Position numbers and translations under genes: made by a program. A DNA stretch of 64,000 nucleotides from Enchytraeus crypticus (Eukaryota > Annelida > Clitellata > Enchytraeida > Enchytraeidae). The notes beneath the pieces are model-generated. The model was not told the DNA's origin. It did not search any database and saw only the letters and a program-made list of their open reading frames with translations. Below are positions 21,317 through 47,700 of the stretch, piece by piece (the first letter of the stretch is position 1; every line of letters starts with the position of its first letter). The stretch lies in the NCBI GenBank assembly GCA_905160935.1, contig CAJHZI010000263.1, positions 57,501 to 121,500 on the forward strand, given 5' to 3'.

Positions 21317-23933
21317 GACAGCAAGACTAGAGAAATGAGCGTAAAAACTAATTAATCATCAATATTTATTATTGTAGTAATTTGTAGCCGACACTAATAC
21401 ATGTGAGCTACGATAAGACATCAGCATGTAAATCTCTGTTCCATTTAAGTCAAATTATCTAAATTCTAATTAATTCTTAAGTATTCTGTGTTAGGCTAAA
21501 TATGCCTACTAGACTACAATATAGATGTTTATCACTTCTTTGAAATATGCAAAAAAGTGTTAAGCATCTCTCCTCTCTATTATCTATGAGGGTCTCTCAT
21601 AAAATAGCTAGTTGAATTCGATTAAACAAAAGTTCAATCAACTTACTTTGCTGTCGGATAAACTAGTTACGAAGGCCCACATCTCCACAATCCCTCCAAT
21701 ATTGATTTTACAATAATGCCAGGCAATCAGAATCTCTATATTTCTAACCTTCGACTTCGGTGAAAGTTCGGACATAGAAGCCTTCAATTTATAGCTGCCT
21801 GAATGTTCATAGTTTTATATTATGCATTTAAGTTTAAACTTTACGTATTTATGCATGTTTGAACTAGTATTAATTGAGTCTATAATTTATGAATTATTTA
21901 AATTTATTTATTTAAAAATAGTTATTTTATTCAAACTATTAAGTTGATTAGACACACACGATGAAATACGCAATTAGAATAATCGCTAGCAATCATGTGC
22001 ACACAGTGATCTAAGATAAGATAAAATCTATAAATTAATTCCCAATGCACGACTTCAATTTAATACACACCAGGGTTAAAATGTAAATATAAACAAAAAT
22101 GACCCAGTTAAGTTGACCGACTATTTAGCAGTCTTCTGGGCTCTTGGTTTTCAAATTTCTTGACTGTCATCCAGTCCAATTCGAATCACCCATTCATTAG
22201 AAAATAGAACGTTATATTCTTATTAGATAATAATTATAGCTTAATTATTGTAAGTTTAAAGCTAACAGCTTACAGCTGTAAGCCAAACCATTATTTAAGA
22301 ACTTGAATAATTTTTTCATGCTTAAGATCTTAGAGTGCTGTTCTCTCTTTGGGTTGAATTCTAAGTATTTACTAGAAACATTCTAAGATGTTGCTTTTTA
22401 TGTATATAATTATTTTAACATAATTATAACATATGTATATACACCTTTTTATTGTCTTAAATTGATGTGTTCAAATTGTCGGCCAAGGGAAAATCCATCT
22501 GTGGGTTTAACCGCAGGTGTCTGCAGGGTAAACAAAAGAAATACATAGATAAGTGACGTTCAATCCCAGGCCGACCAATGACAACTTACGTAAGAAATTT
22601 ATTCAACGACTTTGACGAATTACGTGAAGCCTAACAGAATCTATTGTTAGATAATTCTCTGCGCGTAGTGGCACATGATTTCTTCACATGACTATTTTAC
22701 TGATGGTAATAAAACACGATTTGCTTCAGTTGTTAGGTTATTAGGTAATAAGGTTGTTATCATAAAATGTTTGATTGTTTCATGATTTATTTTATTTGTT
22801 ACTAAACTTCATCAGATGTTACAACGTCAAGTAACACTGACATCTTTGAAATGTTCAGTTAAGTGATGATTCTGTAGCCTAATTTTCCTTATTCTGTAGC
22901 CTAATTTTCCTTATTCTATAGTTATCCTAGCAGTTGGTATATGACAGTAATGGGGTTCTATTGTTTGCTTTTGTTTAGCTGCTTGTAGTTTATGAAGTGA
23001 CGAAATAGAAGATTTCACCGCAATCCATTAAGCTTTGTTATTTATAAATATTAAATTAAGATTTTAGCTTAATGAAATAGACTACCAGTATGATATTAAA
23101 CCATGCAAAAATAAACACTCACTATAGTGAAATGATCAACTATGTTGATATCTATCACTTTTAATAGCACATGTGTAAACCGTTAGACAATTTAGACCAA
23201 TTTTCCTTATAACCAGTCCAGTGAATGTCCGAGATTTTACTCTCCATCAGCGCGACTGATATTCGAACCTATGTGAGTTCAATTCATGTCAGGATCTGTC
23301 ATTTCGCTATTGAGACAACCTACATGTGATCACTATCTCAAATTTTAAAGTAATGAAAATGCGATGGGGAACACAATATTCTGCAAAATCAATTTGAGTA
23401 TTTTATGTAAAAAAAACCCTCACTGTATTTTACTATGTTTTAGACCAATTGATCACTCATAGTAAAGTCCATTTAAAGGCTTACACAGTTCTAGTACAAC
23501 TACACCAACTGTGGCCAAACGCTACTAGGCTACTTGACCTTCATTGTCTACTGTGGCATTTTGTTCTTTACCGCTACTGTGACATTTTTTTAGAACTGCA
23601 CATTAGAAATAAGTTTATTGATTGACTGATTGATTTTTATTATGTTTTAAATTAATATATTGTGCCTTTGATTTTATCAAGCATACTTAGTATTAGGTCT
23701 GTAGTTATGAAATATATGAACATATCTTCTAAGTATGATGAAAACGACAGTTTGGGCCGCAGCTTAGAGTTTAAATAAATTTATTAATTGTCTCACATCA
23801 TAGAGATCTCAGTATATGACACTGACCATATCACATCTATATCACATCCAGTGTCTCGTTAGGAAATACCTAAGAAATCAATCGATCGATTGGGATTTGC
23901 TCAATATCTCTTTTTCATGTCCAATCATCAAGT
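21317..23933. promoter_or_regulatory. Divergent intergenic region UPF0489 / MFSD12
   Basis: 2.6 kb between the two start codons. It must hold 5' ends of both genes, but no TATA box, CpG cluster or initiator can be chosen with confidence. Apart from a SINE-B at 23095-23315 and a 24-base direct duplication near 22870-22915 (TCTGTAGCCTAATTTTCCTT), nothing is recognised. Confidence 0.35.
23095..23315 (-). mobile_element. SINE-B copy, near full length
   Basis: Reverse copy from the CACTATAGTGAAATGATCAA 3' end through AAGTGATAGATATCAACATA (minus reading) to a tRNA-like head ending GCTATTGAGAC. Confidence 0.8.
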
Positions 23934-37704
<13,771 letters not shown>

Positions 37705-38149
37705 TGAAGAGATGAGAGAGAACGGGATTGTAGCGGTGACATCTAGTGAAGTACAAGTTGTTGCCTAGTGAAGAGATGAGAGAGAACGGGATTGTAGCGG
37801 TGACATCTAGTGAAGTACAAGTTATTGTCTAGTGAATGAAGAGATGAGAGAGAACGGGATTGTACTGGTGACGTCTAGTGAAGTACAAGTTGTTGTCTAG
37901 TGTATGAGAGGAAATCAGTTACCCATGGTTAATAATAGATGAGTTATTCATGGTTAATTATTTAACCAAGAATTAATTAATTAAATTATAAATTATCCAT
38001 GGAAAAGTTATCTAAGTTTATGATCAGTGAGTTGTCTATAGATAATGTTTTTCATATGAGGGAGATGTCAGATCTGTTAGGTATAGTCAAACTTGTTAAT
38101 TATGTCTATATTTACAATGCTAGTAGTATTGTAATGTAGACGTCATCAT

Positions 38150-38465
38150 ACTTATCTTCCTTTGAATCCACCTTTAACAAGGGCCAGGATACGAATTGAC
38201 ATTTTCCTATCCTTTCTGTTCCACTCCGTATCATCAGTCAATCCCCTATTTTTCATGTCTTTCTAAATCACCGCATCCCGTGTCAGATGTGGCCTACCTC
38301 TCTCTAACTTAACGTCCAGCTCTTCCCTCCAAACTCTCTTTACTGCATCCACATCTGCCTTTCTCACAATATGCCCATACCATCTCTATCTCGACTGAGC
38401 CAACCTATCCCTAAATCCCGTCAACACTCAAATTCTTTCGCACATATTAATTTTCCATCAATATC
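38150..38465 (-). mobile_element. LINE-GAT 3' end, longest copy
   Basis: Reverse strand encodes a LINE C-terminal motif (LERGRPHLT, RDAV) and then AATAGGGGATTGACTGATGA and AAAGGTGGATTCAAAGGAAG before a GAT-rich end, collinear with 14640-14815. 37905-38150 and 38470-39600 contain no gene that I recognise. Confidence 0.6.
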
Positions 38466-39612
38466 ATAGTAGGAGTAACGCCAGGGCGACAGTTCTGTTT
38501 TTAGTTTGAATCTAAAACTTTACCTTTTCACCTGTCGTGAAATAGAAACAATTTCAACAGTTTATCAGGATGATGTATATTGACTGACTGATGCAAGCTG
38601 TATAGTGCTTGCTGTCTCTTTTATCTTTTATTTGATTATATTTTACAATCCAGTTATAGCCAATTATTGCTTGAACTTCAGTATTTGATGTAATTCTAAT
38701 GCTATTTTAGTACAATATCGTACTGCTGCTTAAGTTGTCACTTGAACAGTTTCTAGTAATTGTATTTGCTTAGAAATTCTGCTGATTTGTGTTGTAATGT
38801 CGATTGTTGGAGGGAAAGCATTGTAAATGGTTTTTGACTAATTAATTGAATTCAGAAGGAAATTTTTGTTGGGTTTTTCTGGATGGATTATTTATTAGTC
38901 TGAATGGTTGAGACGTTTTTTTTGCCTAATTGTCTATAGATAGACTCACCTTTATTGATTGATTGATTGTGCAAATGATAAGATAATTGATTAATAGGCT
39001 AATTAATTGATTGAGTGAATTATATGATGATTGATTGATTTGATTGAGCGAATGAAAGGACGATTATTTATGGGCCACTGAGAACCAATAGGCTAACCTG
39101 GCACTTTGAATGTATTTTAGATTCATATGAGTTTTAGTTGAATTAAAGCCGCAATGATTTAACGTTCATTTCCGTGCCAGTAGAGACGTCAGGGTATCTG
39201 TAGAAATTGCTCCAGCCTATTTAGTTCTTATTCATTCCGTTCTATTCAATGCAACAACCTGTGCGTGAGAAAATTATGTGTATAATTATGTTATGTGTCA
39301 TAATCACGTGTGTCTCATATCTGTTGTAATGTGATAATTCAATGTATTAGATAATCATATTTGTTTTCTCACATCTTCTCTTTTATGCATTCGTTTGTGT
39401 GTGCGTATGTTTTATAATTTTGTGTACAGTGCAATACGTGTATTATACTTTGTGTGTATTTGTGTGTGTGTGCGTGTGTATGTGTGCGTGAACGTTCGAA
39501 TGCACTGTTGCAATGCACATTTTGGTGCAGATTAATCGTATCAGGCTGTCTATGTTTGTTATACTTCCCTCGTCAAGTGCCTTCCTCTCTATTTAAATGA
39601 ACTAGTACTGAG

Positions 39613-39938
39613 CTGATGTCAAATCAGGAATACATACTCTAAAGTATCGATATGTCATTGTTTTCTCCGTAGTGAAAATAAACCTATCAAAAACTGTTAA
39701 GGACGTTAAGAATGTAAATATCGATAGGCTACTGAACATACGCGTTAGTGGAGATGAAGATGAGAGATTTGTTTGTGTGGAGTACTTGTGGGAGGATCAA
39801 CATGTGGATAGAGTGGAGTGGACATTGGACGTTTCGGGTTCTCTAGGTAGAGGATCATTGAAACAACGAGATCCTATGAAGCTGGAACCTGTTGTATGCA
39901 TTTCAATAATAGAATGGAAGAGGAACTGTGTTCTTTAA
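39613..39938 (+). CDS. Unassigned open reading frame or exon
   Basis: An open frame of about 105 codons ending at 39938, not repeat-derived, with ordinary composition (for example NIRVSGDEDERFVCVEYLWE and RVEWTLDVSG). TTGTTTTCTCCGTAG immediately before 39673 looks like a splice acceptor, so this could be a terminal exon of an unseen gene or an alternative 3' exon of MFSD12. I do not recognise the protein, no partner exons were found, and chance cannot be excluded. Confidence 0.25.
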
Positions 39939-40304
39939 TTAAAGTAATCCGTGAACGTAATTATATTTGTTTAAGAATACGAACAAAGAAAGTGGTGTGT
40001 AACTGTACAACTGAAATACGTCCAGTCCACTCACTCTGAATAAAAATACGTAGAATTTTTGTACTTCTTGAAGTATTGGCGAAAAGTTCATTTTGTATTA
40101 GATGAGTACAAAATGTTTATTTTTGTGTTAGATTAGACGAGTACAAAAGTTTTATTTTTGGCCAGCTTATTAAGTTTAAAATCGACAGTTAAATGAATTA
40201 ATAATATCCCTGAAGCTGTTTAGATTGTATGTAGGCCTATTTAGTGGTTTGACATTGTAAAGCTCTTGGTAAGCAGTTCTTATTTATCACGTAGTCGTGT
40301 ACTG

Positions 40305-40432
40305 TACAGCAAGTGGTGATGTCGGTAAGATACTCAACCGCGGATCAGTATATGGTGTATGGATCAGTAACCTACATCGCTTTCGAGTGAGGAAACTGAC
40401 GTTAACATTAGCTTTGCCAGCTTTTTTTTACA
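40305..40432 (+). mobile_element. SINE-A copy with internal deletion
   Basis: Head AAGTGGTGATGTCGGTAAGA, a disrupted B-box segment, then intact CATCGCTTTCGAGTGAGGAA and CTGACGTTAACATTAGC, TTTT end. Confidence 0.8.
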
Positions 40433-40737
40433 AGCGTACCATATCCTGCTGGTACAGTTTAACGTCCTTTATATTCTACCTCTAGACCTTGTCTCGGTTG
40501 ATAGTCACGTGATTGTAGAAATGTTTTGAATTAATCGATTTGTATATATACCAGTAGCTATAAAGCTAATTAATATTACAGTAGCTATAACACAGTTGTA
40601 TATAATGTATCTCTTATCTCTTGATATAGGTGGCATTTATTTATTTATTCATTTCTTGCTATAGTTAACTATTGTTGATAGCAGAGCTGATATCGTACGT
40701 CTCTTACAAGCACTAGGTCCTAGTGTTTATCAATTCT

Positions 40738-41250
40738 GATGTATATCTATTGTATTGTATCTATGATATACAATACCACATTGTGTTTAAACATTGTTAT
40801 ATGCCTATTGTATTGTATATATGATATACAATACCACGTTGTGTTTAAACATTGTTATATGCCTATTGTATTGTATATATGATATACAATACCACGTTGT
40901 GTTTAAACATTGTTATATGCCTATTGTATTGTATATATGATATACAATACCACGTTATGTTTAAACATAGTTATATGTCTATTGTATTGTATCTATGATA
41001 TACAATACCACATTGTTTATAAACATTGCTATATGTCTATTGTATTGTATCTATGATATACAATACCACGTTGTTTATAAACAGTACTATATGTCTATTG
41101 TATTATATCTCTGATATTGTATATACAATACCGTGTGGTGTATAAACATTACTATATAGCTATTGTATTGTATCTATGATATACGGTACCACGTTGTTTA
41201 TGAACATTGGTATATGCCTATTGTTTTGTATATCTACGTTAATTGTATAC
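40738..41250. repeat. 60-bp satellite with a hairpin in every unit
   Basis: Eight units of about 60 bp, TTTAAACATTGTTATATGCC followed by TATTGTATTGTATATATGAT and ATACAATACCACGTTG. TTGTATATATGATATACAA is self-complementary (8-bp stem, 3-base loop) in most units. Confidence 0.9.
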
Positions 41251-41794
41251 ATTTTGCCTATTGTATTGTATATCTGCAGTACTACATTAGGTGAATTGTT
41301 TGCTATTAACCACCAGTATGATATTACACTTGTATAGTTTTTTGCTGTGTGAGGTTTTATTACTCAGTGGTTACAGTAACTCTGATGCTGTTGAACATTC
41401 TATCTAGCCTTACAGCTGATCACATACAAAATAGAATTAGACATAGCACTACATATAATGAGATAGTTCTGTCTGTCTGTCTGAAGTGACGCTGATTACA
41501 GCGCTGATATCTTGCGAGAATAAATTTAATCGCAGTGTCATATCTATAATTTATATTGATACACATGCAGACACAATGCAGTATATCTTGTATATTATAG
41601 AATGTGCAAGCCTCATCACACCACAGTGCAGTATATTGTATATTATAGAATGTGCAAACATCGTCACACCACAGTGCAGTGGTAATCTGCGATTAATCAA
41701 TCGACCCATAACACTAGATTGCAACAGAGAACAAGGAAAACTAAAAGTCCACAACTTGTATACATACCGTATTACAGAATTATTAGTTACTTAA

Positions 41795-41945
41795 TTATGC
41801 CGGTCTACTATTAGTGGTCTACTATTAGGGGTCTACTGTTAGTGGTCTGCTATTAGTGGTCTGCTATTAGTGGTCTACTATTAGTGGTCTACTATTAGTG
41901 GTCTGCTATTAGTGGTCTACTATTAGTGGTCTATTCTAGTAGTTT
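41795..41945. repeat. 15-bp tandem repeat (GGTCTACTATTAGTG)n
   Basis: About nine copies. Confidence 0.9.
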
Positions 41946-42286
41946 ACTAGTTTAGGTCCTCTATGTCAGCCAGTGTTGCCAGCTGAGAGAATTTCACGCA
42001 CAATTGGGCTATTTATGAGTACAGTATGAGAATGTACCGCAGACAAAATACATACGATGAAACAATAATCTCGAAAAAATTATATTAATTAATGTCACTG
42101 CGTAACTACTCCAAAGTTAATAACCTTAAATTTGTAAAACTCCATTAATTAAATAAGTGCAACAAATTGCATACGCAGGTTTATATCGACATTGCTTTCC
42201 GAATGTACCATCATCGACGGTCCTAGTTCACAGTTGAACTCTCCCCATGTGAAATACGAAGCGGCTTTATAAACTACAGTCTACAT

Positions 42287-42930
42287 GCATCAACTAATAA
42301 TACATGTACATGCAGTTAATATTTATTCGAGGCGGCAGTAGTCACATATAGCTAATAAAATAAAATATACCACATCTTGAGAAGCTGAGAGTGAGAACGC
42401 GCCAGTCCTAGATCATTTAAATAATGCAGGCCTATATATGCCTGCATTATTTTACTGATATCCATGTAAAATGTGTAATCAGCAATTTCTCTGATTGTAA
42501 TAGCTGTACATATATGTAAACGTTTCAAAGTTGCTTTTAGTACTCTTGAGTTACTGAGAATCTTTCTGACTTCAATTGCAGTAATTTCACATTAGTTTCT
42601 TTATCTGGTTAAACTACAGTCATTTTCAATTTAAAATAATGTCATTACGTCTTTGTATATTTTTTACGTTCAGTATGCAAAATTTTTATAAAGAAGAGCA
42701 AACATACGCATAAATTTTAGCTAGATTGTGTTTAACGCCAATCTCCCCACTTATTAATTTAATAATGCACCGCTGCTAATACATGTAGTTTATATGCATT
42801 AGAGGGGACAGCTGTTAGCTACCTAAGGGAGGCGACAGCAATCAGCTCTTAAGTAGTTCACTCGCAGCAGAACCCGCCGTCCTAGATCGTTTGAAAGGCA
42901 GGCCTGTATAGGCCTGCTACAGGCCCTGCC
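42287..42930 (+). repeat. Pair of diverged direct repeats about 480 bp apart
   Basis: 42287-42450 and 42770-42930 share, in order, CTAATACATGTA, a GGCGRCAG segment, GTCCTAGATC and a self-complementary AGGCCTRTATARGCCTG. They may be the ends of one inserted element or an old tandem duplication. No coding capacity between them. Confidence 0.45.
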
Positions 42931-42964
42931 GCCTTAGCACTAGTGAATCAATATTATTAGAGTC

Positions 42965-43080
42965 TCTGCAGTTGATCACTGAGAGCAGTTCTGATCACTG
43001 AGAGCAGCTCTGTTAACTGAGAGCAGCTCTTAGACAGCAATGAGCTGTGAGCGAGAGTAGCTCTCTTCAAAGAGCAGCAC
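42965..43080. repeat. About 21-bp tandem repeat (GATCACTGAGAGCAGCTCT)
   Basis: Four to five decaying copies. Confidence 0.75.
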
Positions 43081-43544
43081 TTAGTGAGTCGAAAGAACAG
43101 TGAGCGGCCAACTCTAATTACAATTATAAGAACATTACGTCAGTAGTTAGGTTATTTACAATAGATTATTGATTAGCTTAATTCCTTGCCTCTCCCACCG
43201 CTGATGTTTTTCGGGATATAGAACTTGAACTGCACCCTACTGTAGTTGTTTTAACGCTTTAAGAACTTGGATAATTCTACAGTTTGTAGATGACAGAGAC
43301 GTGTTTTATGATATTTACGCAACTTTAGTCCACTCTGCTCAAATACACAACCTCTATGTGTGCACACAAGTTTTTCTGAGTAACTTAACTGAGTATAGAA
43401 AACTATAATAATTACAATTGTTTCAGAATTAGAGAGTTTGATTGATTGATTTGTTAAATATTCAGTATATTGATGAGATTACTTATTATCTTGAAATAGT
43501 TCAGATTAACTCAATCAATCAGTCAATTGACTGACTTAATTATA

Positions 43545-43605
43545 GAGACGTCCCTGACATTGCCATATAGCGACGTTAAATCCATATTGATTGATTGATT
43601 GATAT
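43545..43605 (+). mobile_element. LINE 3' tail ending in (ATTG)n
   Basis: GAGACGTCCCTGACATTGCC, GACGTTAAATCC, then ATTGATTGATTGATTGAT. Similar ends occur at 51590-51660 and 63590-63648. The block closely parallels the LINE-ATT 3' UTR, with a different tail repeat. Confidence 0.6.
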
Positions 43606-43729
43606 GTACAGACCTAATCAGAATCTAAATCAGTTTAGCTTACATCTCATTTAATAAATTAACTAATTTGCTGATAGATGGAGTGTTATTTACAACGGAC
43701 GTATAACACTTCATCCTATAGCTAACTAA

Positions 43730-43890
43730 ATATTTAATTAATTAATTGATTAGTCACTTAAATATTTAATTAATTAATTGATCGAGTCACCTAGATATTT
43801 AATTAATTGATGATTAAGTCACCTAAATATTTAATTAATTAATTGATTAAGTAACTTAAACATTTAATTAAATATTTAATTAATTGATTG
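43730..43890. repeat. About 35-bp AT-rich tandem repeat
   Basis: Four to five copies of AATATTTAATTAATTAATTG plus ATTAAGTCACCTA, ending a few bases from the IFT140 stop codon. Confidence 0.8.
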
Positions 43891-43896
43891 ATTGAG

Positions 43897-44647
43897 TCAC
43901 TCCACATCCTCGTCCTCGACAACATCTGGCTCCTCTTCGCCTGACCGTGATGCTGACTTCCCCACAGGAGGAATGTGATCTCTGAGCGGAACGTTGAGCG
44001 CTTTGTGTATGGCCTCCAGATAGCGCTGATCTATGTGATATGATAGAGTTATGTGAGGTACTCGAGATCTCATCTCTTCTATACAGCTATACGCCTACAA
44101 TACAATACAATACAATACATGTGTATGGCCTCCAGATAGCGCTGATCTATGTGATCTGATAGAGTTATGTGAGGTACTCGAGACCTCATCTCTCCTATAC
44201 AGTTATACGCCTACAATACAATACAATACAATACAATAAAATGCAATACAATACAATACAATACATGTGTATGGCCACCAGATAGCGTTGATCTATGTGA
44301 TACGATAAAGTTTTGTGAGGTACTCGTGCTCTCATCTCCTCTATACAGCTATACGCCTACAATACAATACAATACATATGTATGGCCTCCAGATAGCGCT
44401 GATCTATGTGATAGGATAGAGTTATGTGAGGTACTCGTGCTCTCATCTCTTCTATACAGCTATATGCCTACAATACAATACAATAAAATGCAATACAATA
44501 CAAAGGTAATCAATTCCGAGCAATTGAATTCAATATCAACTGAAACAATTTAATTCACTCATATACAGTATAAAATGCAGTTTACACGTAATCAAAGTTA
44601 AATTTGTAACATAATTTAATTTCTATTTTCACAATACATATACTGTA

Positions 44648-44714
<67 letters not shown>

Positions 44715-47700
44715 GTATATATACAGTATATTGATAGACTGGCAGTACTCACGGCTTTCCACTTCTGACCCCTGGCGTAGTGTTCAGCCATGAGACCATA
44801 GATATCAGCCAGTCTAACGGCTCTGTTGACGCTGGGCTCCTGCAGCATCGCCTGACACTGCTTCACTGCCCCATCTCCGTCTGTAGAGTACGATCTGTCA
44901 CACACAAACACGCATACACACATACACACACACACAGACACACACACATACAAACATGCATACAAGTATTACAGTATTATACGAAACACACATGTAAACA
45001 TTTATTATACAGACACACAAACAAACACAAGCAGTATTACACACACACACATCAGTACAGGTGCGCATACAAACACGTATGTAATCCACTATGAAGCAGC
45101 ACACGCACATTGTGTACACGCATCCCTAGAAAGCATTGGCAACACTTAGAACAACAGTCTGTTTAAAATGAAGATGTCTTGTCTTCGCTTTCTAATCAAC
45201 TGCATTTCAATCTATTATTTCTTACAGAATATGATTCACATGCGATAGCGTGATTGACTGATTTATTGACTGATTAGTTGGTTGATTTATGGACTGATTG
45301 ATTGATTGACTGATTGGTTGATTGACTGATTGGTTGGTTGATATATTGACTGATTGACTGATTGGTTGGTTGATTTATTGACTGACTGCTTTATTGACTG
45401 ATTGGTTGGTTGATTGATTGACTGATTGATTGATTGACTGATTGGTTGACTGATTGCTGTAGAAGTACAGACTCTTTGATCTTGATGAACTTGTTGATCA
45501 TCATCATCCTCTCTTTGATATCACTCAGCTTGGTTTGTACCGATGTCTCAGTGATGTCAGACTGACCCGAAGCTTTGCTCAAGCACTTGTAAGCCTCCCC
45601 CAGAGCTCCCATAGCTTTGTCGTAGTTCTGAAACTCATCAATCTCTACCTGTCATCAATCAATCAATCAAGCACTTGTACGCCTCTCCCAGTGCTCCCAT
45701 AGCCTTGTCGTAGTTCTGAAACTCATCAATCTCCAACTGTCATCAATCAATCAAACAGTAGATCAATAATCTAATTATATATCAGTCAGTTTGATTGATT
45801 AATGGTCGATTATTTTCATAAAGAACCAATCCATCATCAATTCCATTAATCTATCAATCAATCAGTCCATCAATCCGTCCATCAATCAATTAATCAGTCA
45901 ATTAAACAATCAATCAGTCTATTACCTGAGCGCAGGCATCATAGAAGCCTGCTAGGGGTTCGATGGCGCGACCCTTGGTGTAGAAATTGATGATGTTCCT
46001 CATGATGTCAGGGTCTTTCTGCCAGTCAAGTGACTGGAGGTAGTGAGCGGCCATCACGTAGATCTCTTTCTGTCTCGACACCGTGGCGAAGAATACGATC
46101 TTCTCTGTGTCACCTGATTTGAGTAGAGCCTTCATAGCCTGCACAGGGCAATCAAATCAAACAATCAATCAATCAATCCAGTTCAGCAAAGTTCTTCGGT
46201 GTGTTGCCTGACTTGAGCAGAGCCTGCACAGGGCATTCAACATCAATCAATCAATCAATCAGTTAATCATTTAATCAAAACGTCAATCAATGAAGCAATG
46301 AATCAATCAATCAGTCCACCAAACAAAAATTTAAAGCTAATGTTAACTTCAGTTTCCTCACTCGAAAGCGATGTCAGTGACGGGTGAACCCAGGACTTGA
46401 ACCAAGCACATATTGATCCGCGGTCGAGTGTCTTACAGACTCGCCACTGGGTCCAGTCAGTCAATGAATCAGTTAGTTAATCAATCAAAAAGTCAATCAA
46501 TCAATAAATCAGTCAGCCAATCAATTAGTAGAATCATCTTACAGTTGAATTGAACAGAAATAAATCTAGATATTAAGACCTGATCAATTCTAAAGAGATC
46601 AACTGAATAATTATCTGTTTGCTGCTGGGCTGAGTTAGTAGTAGCTCTGGATTTATAAGCAGTAATTCACTGGTTCGAATCTCAACCTTGTGGCTAGATG
46701 ATACAAACCTTTACTCTGTTACCACACTGAGTGAATTTCTTGTGATGATACAAACCTTTACTCAGTTACCACACTGAGTGAATTTCTTGTGATGATACAA
46801 ACCTTTACCCTGTTACCACACTGGGTGAATTTCTTGGTGGCTAGATGATACTCGCTCTGGGACATACAGATCTCTCCCAAAGCCTCGAGGATCTTATTCC
46901 TCTCTGTGACGTCACTGTCTTTGTCTGGACTCAGTTTCTCCACCAGCTCCTCCGTCATAGGAACATGCTGCTCCATGCAGATCTTAATGGCCTCACGATA
47001 CTACAATCAATCAATCAATCAATCTGTCAATCAATCAAACAATCAATCAATTAATCTGTCAATCAATTAAGCAATCAATCAATTAATCAATAAATCAATT
47101 AATCAATAATATGATTATGATATTAGTATTATAATATCAGTATGTGTGCGGTGCAAATCCTGGGCTCGCCCGTCACGGACATCGCTTTCGAGAGGATACT
47201 GATGTTAAGCTTAGCTTTATCAGCTTTAAAGTAGTCAGTCAGTCAATAGTTAATTATTCAGTCAATCAATCAATTTAGAAATTAATCAATATTTTAATTA
47301 ATAGTTTGATGCTGTAACTAACAATTTCTTCATTAAAATCCTCCAGTAATTGAATCAAGAGTGCACAACTTTAGAATGGAAAGCCACACACAATATAATG
47401 CAGAGTACACACTGTAGAATTTAAAACAGAAGAACTTGAATTATTTAAGAGAAAGAAAATAATATAACGGTATAAATCGCAATCATAGGCTTCGTTCTGG
47501 AGTAAAACTAACAATATAAACACACTTCTATTAACTTTGAGTAAAATTAAATTAAATCTAAAAGTTAAATATCTAAAAAGAAAACACTGTTTAAAAGTCA
47601 GTTTTATTTACGCTCAGAAAAGAACTTGTTTACAGCTATCACTGAAAACAATCAATTGCATACAAAGATGCTTTTTAATTTTAAATAACTTACTGAATGA

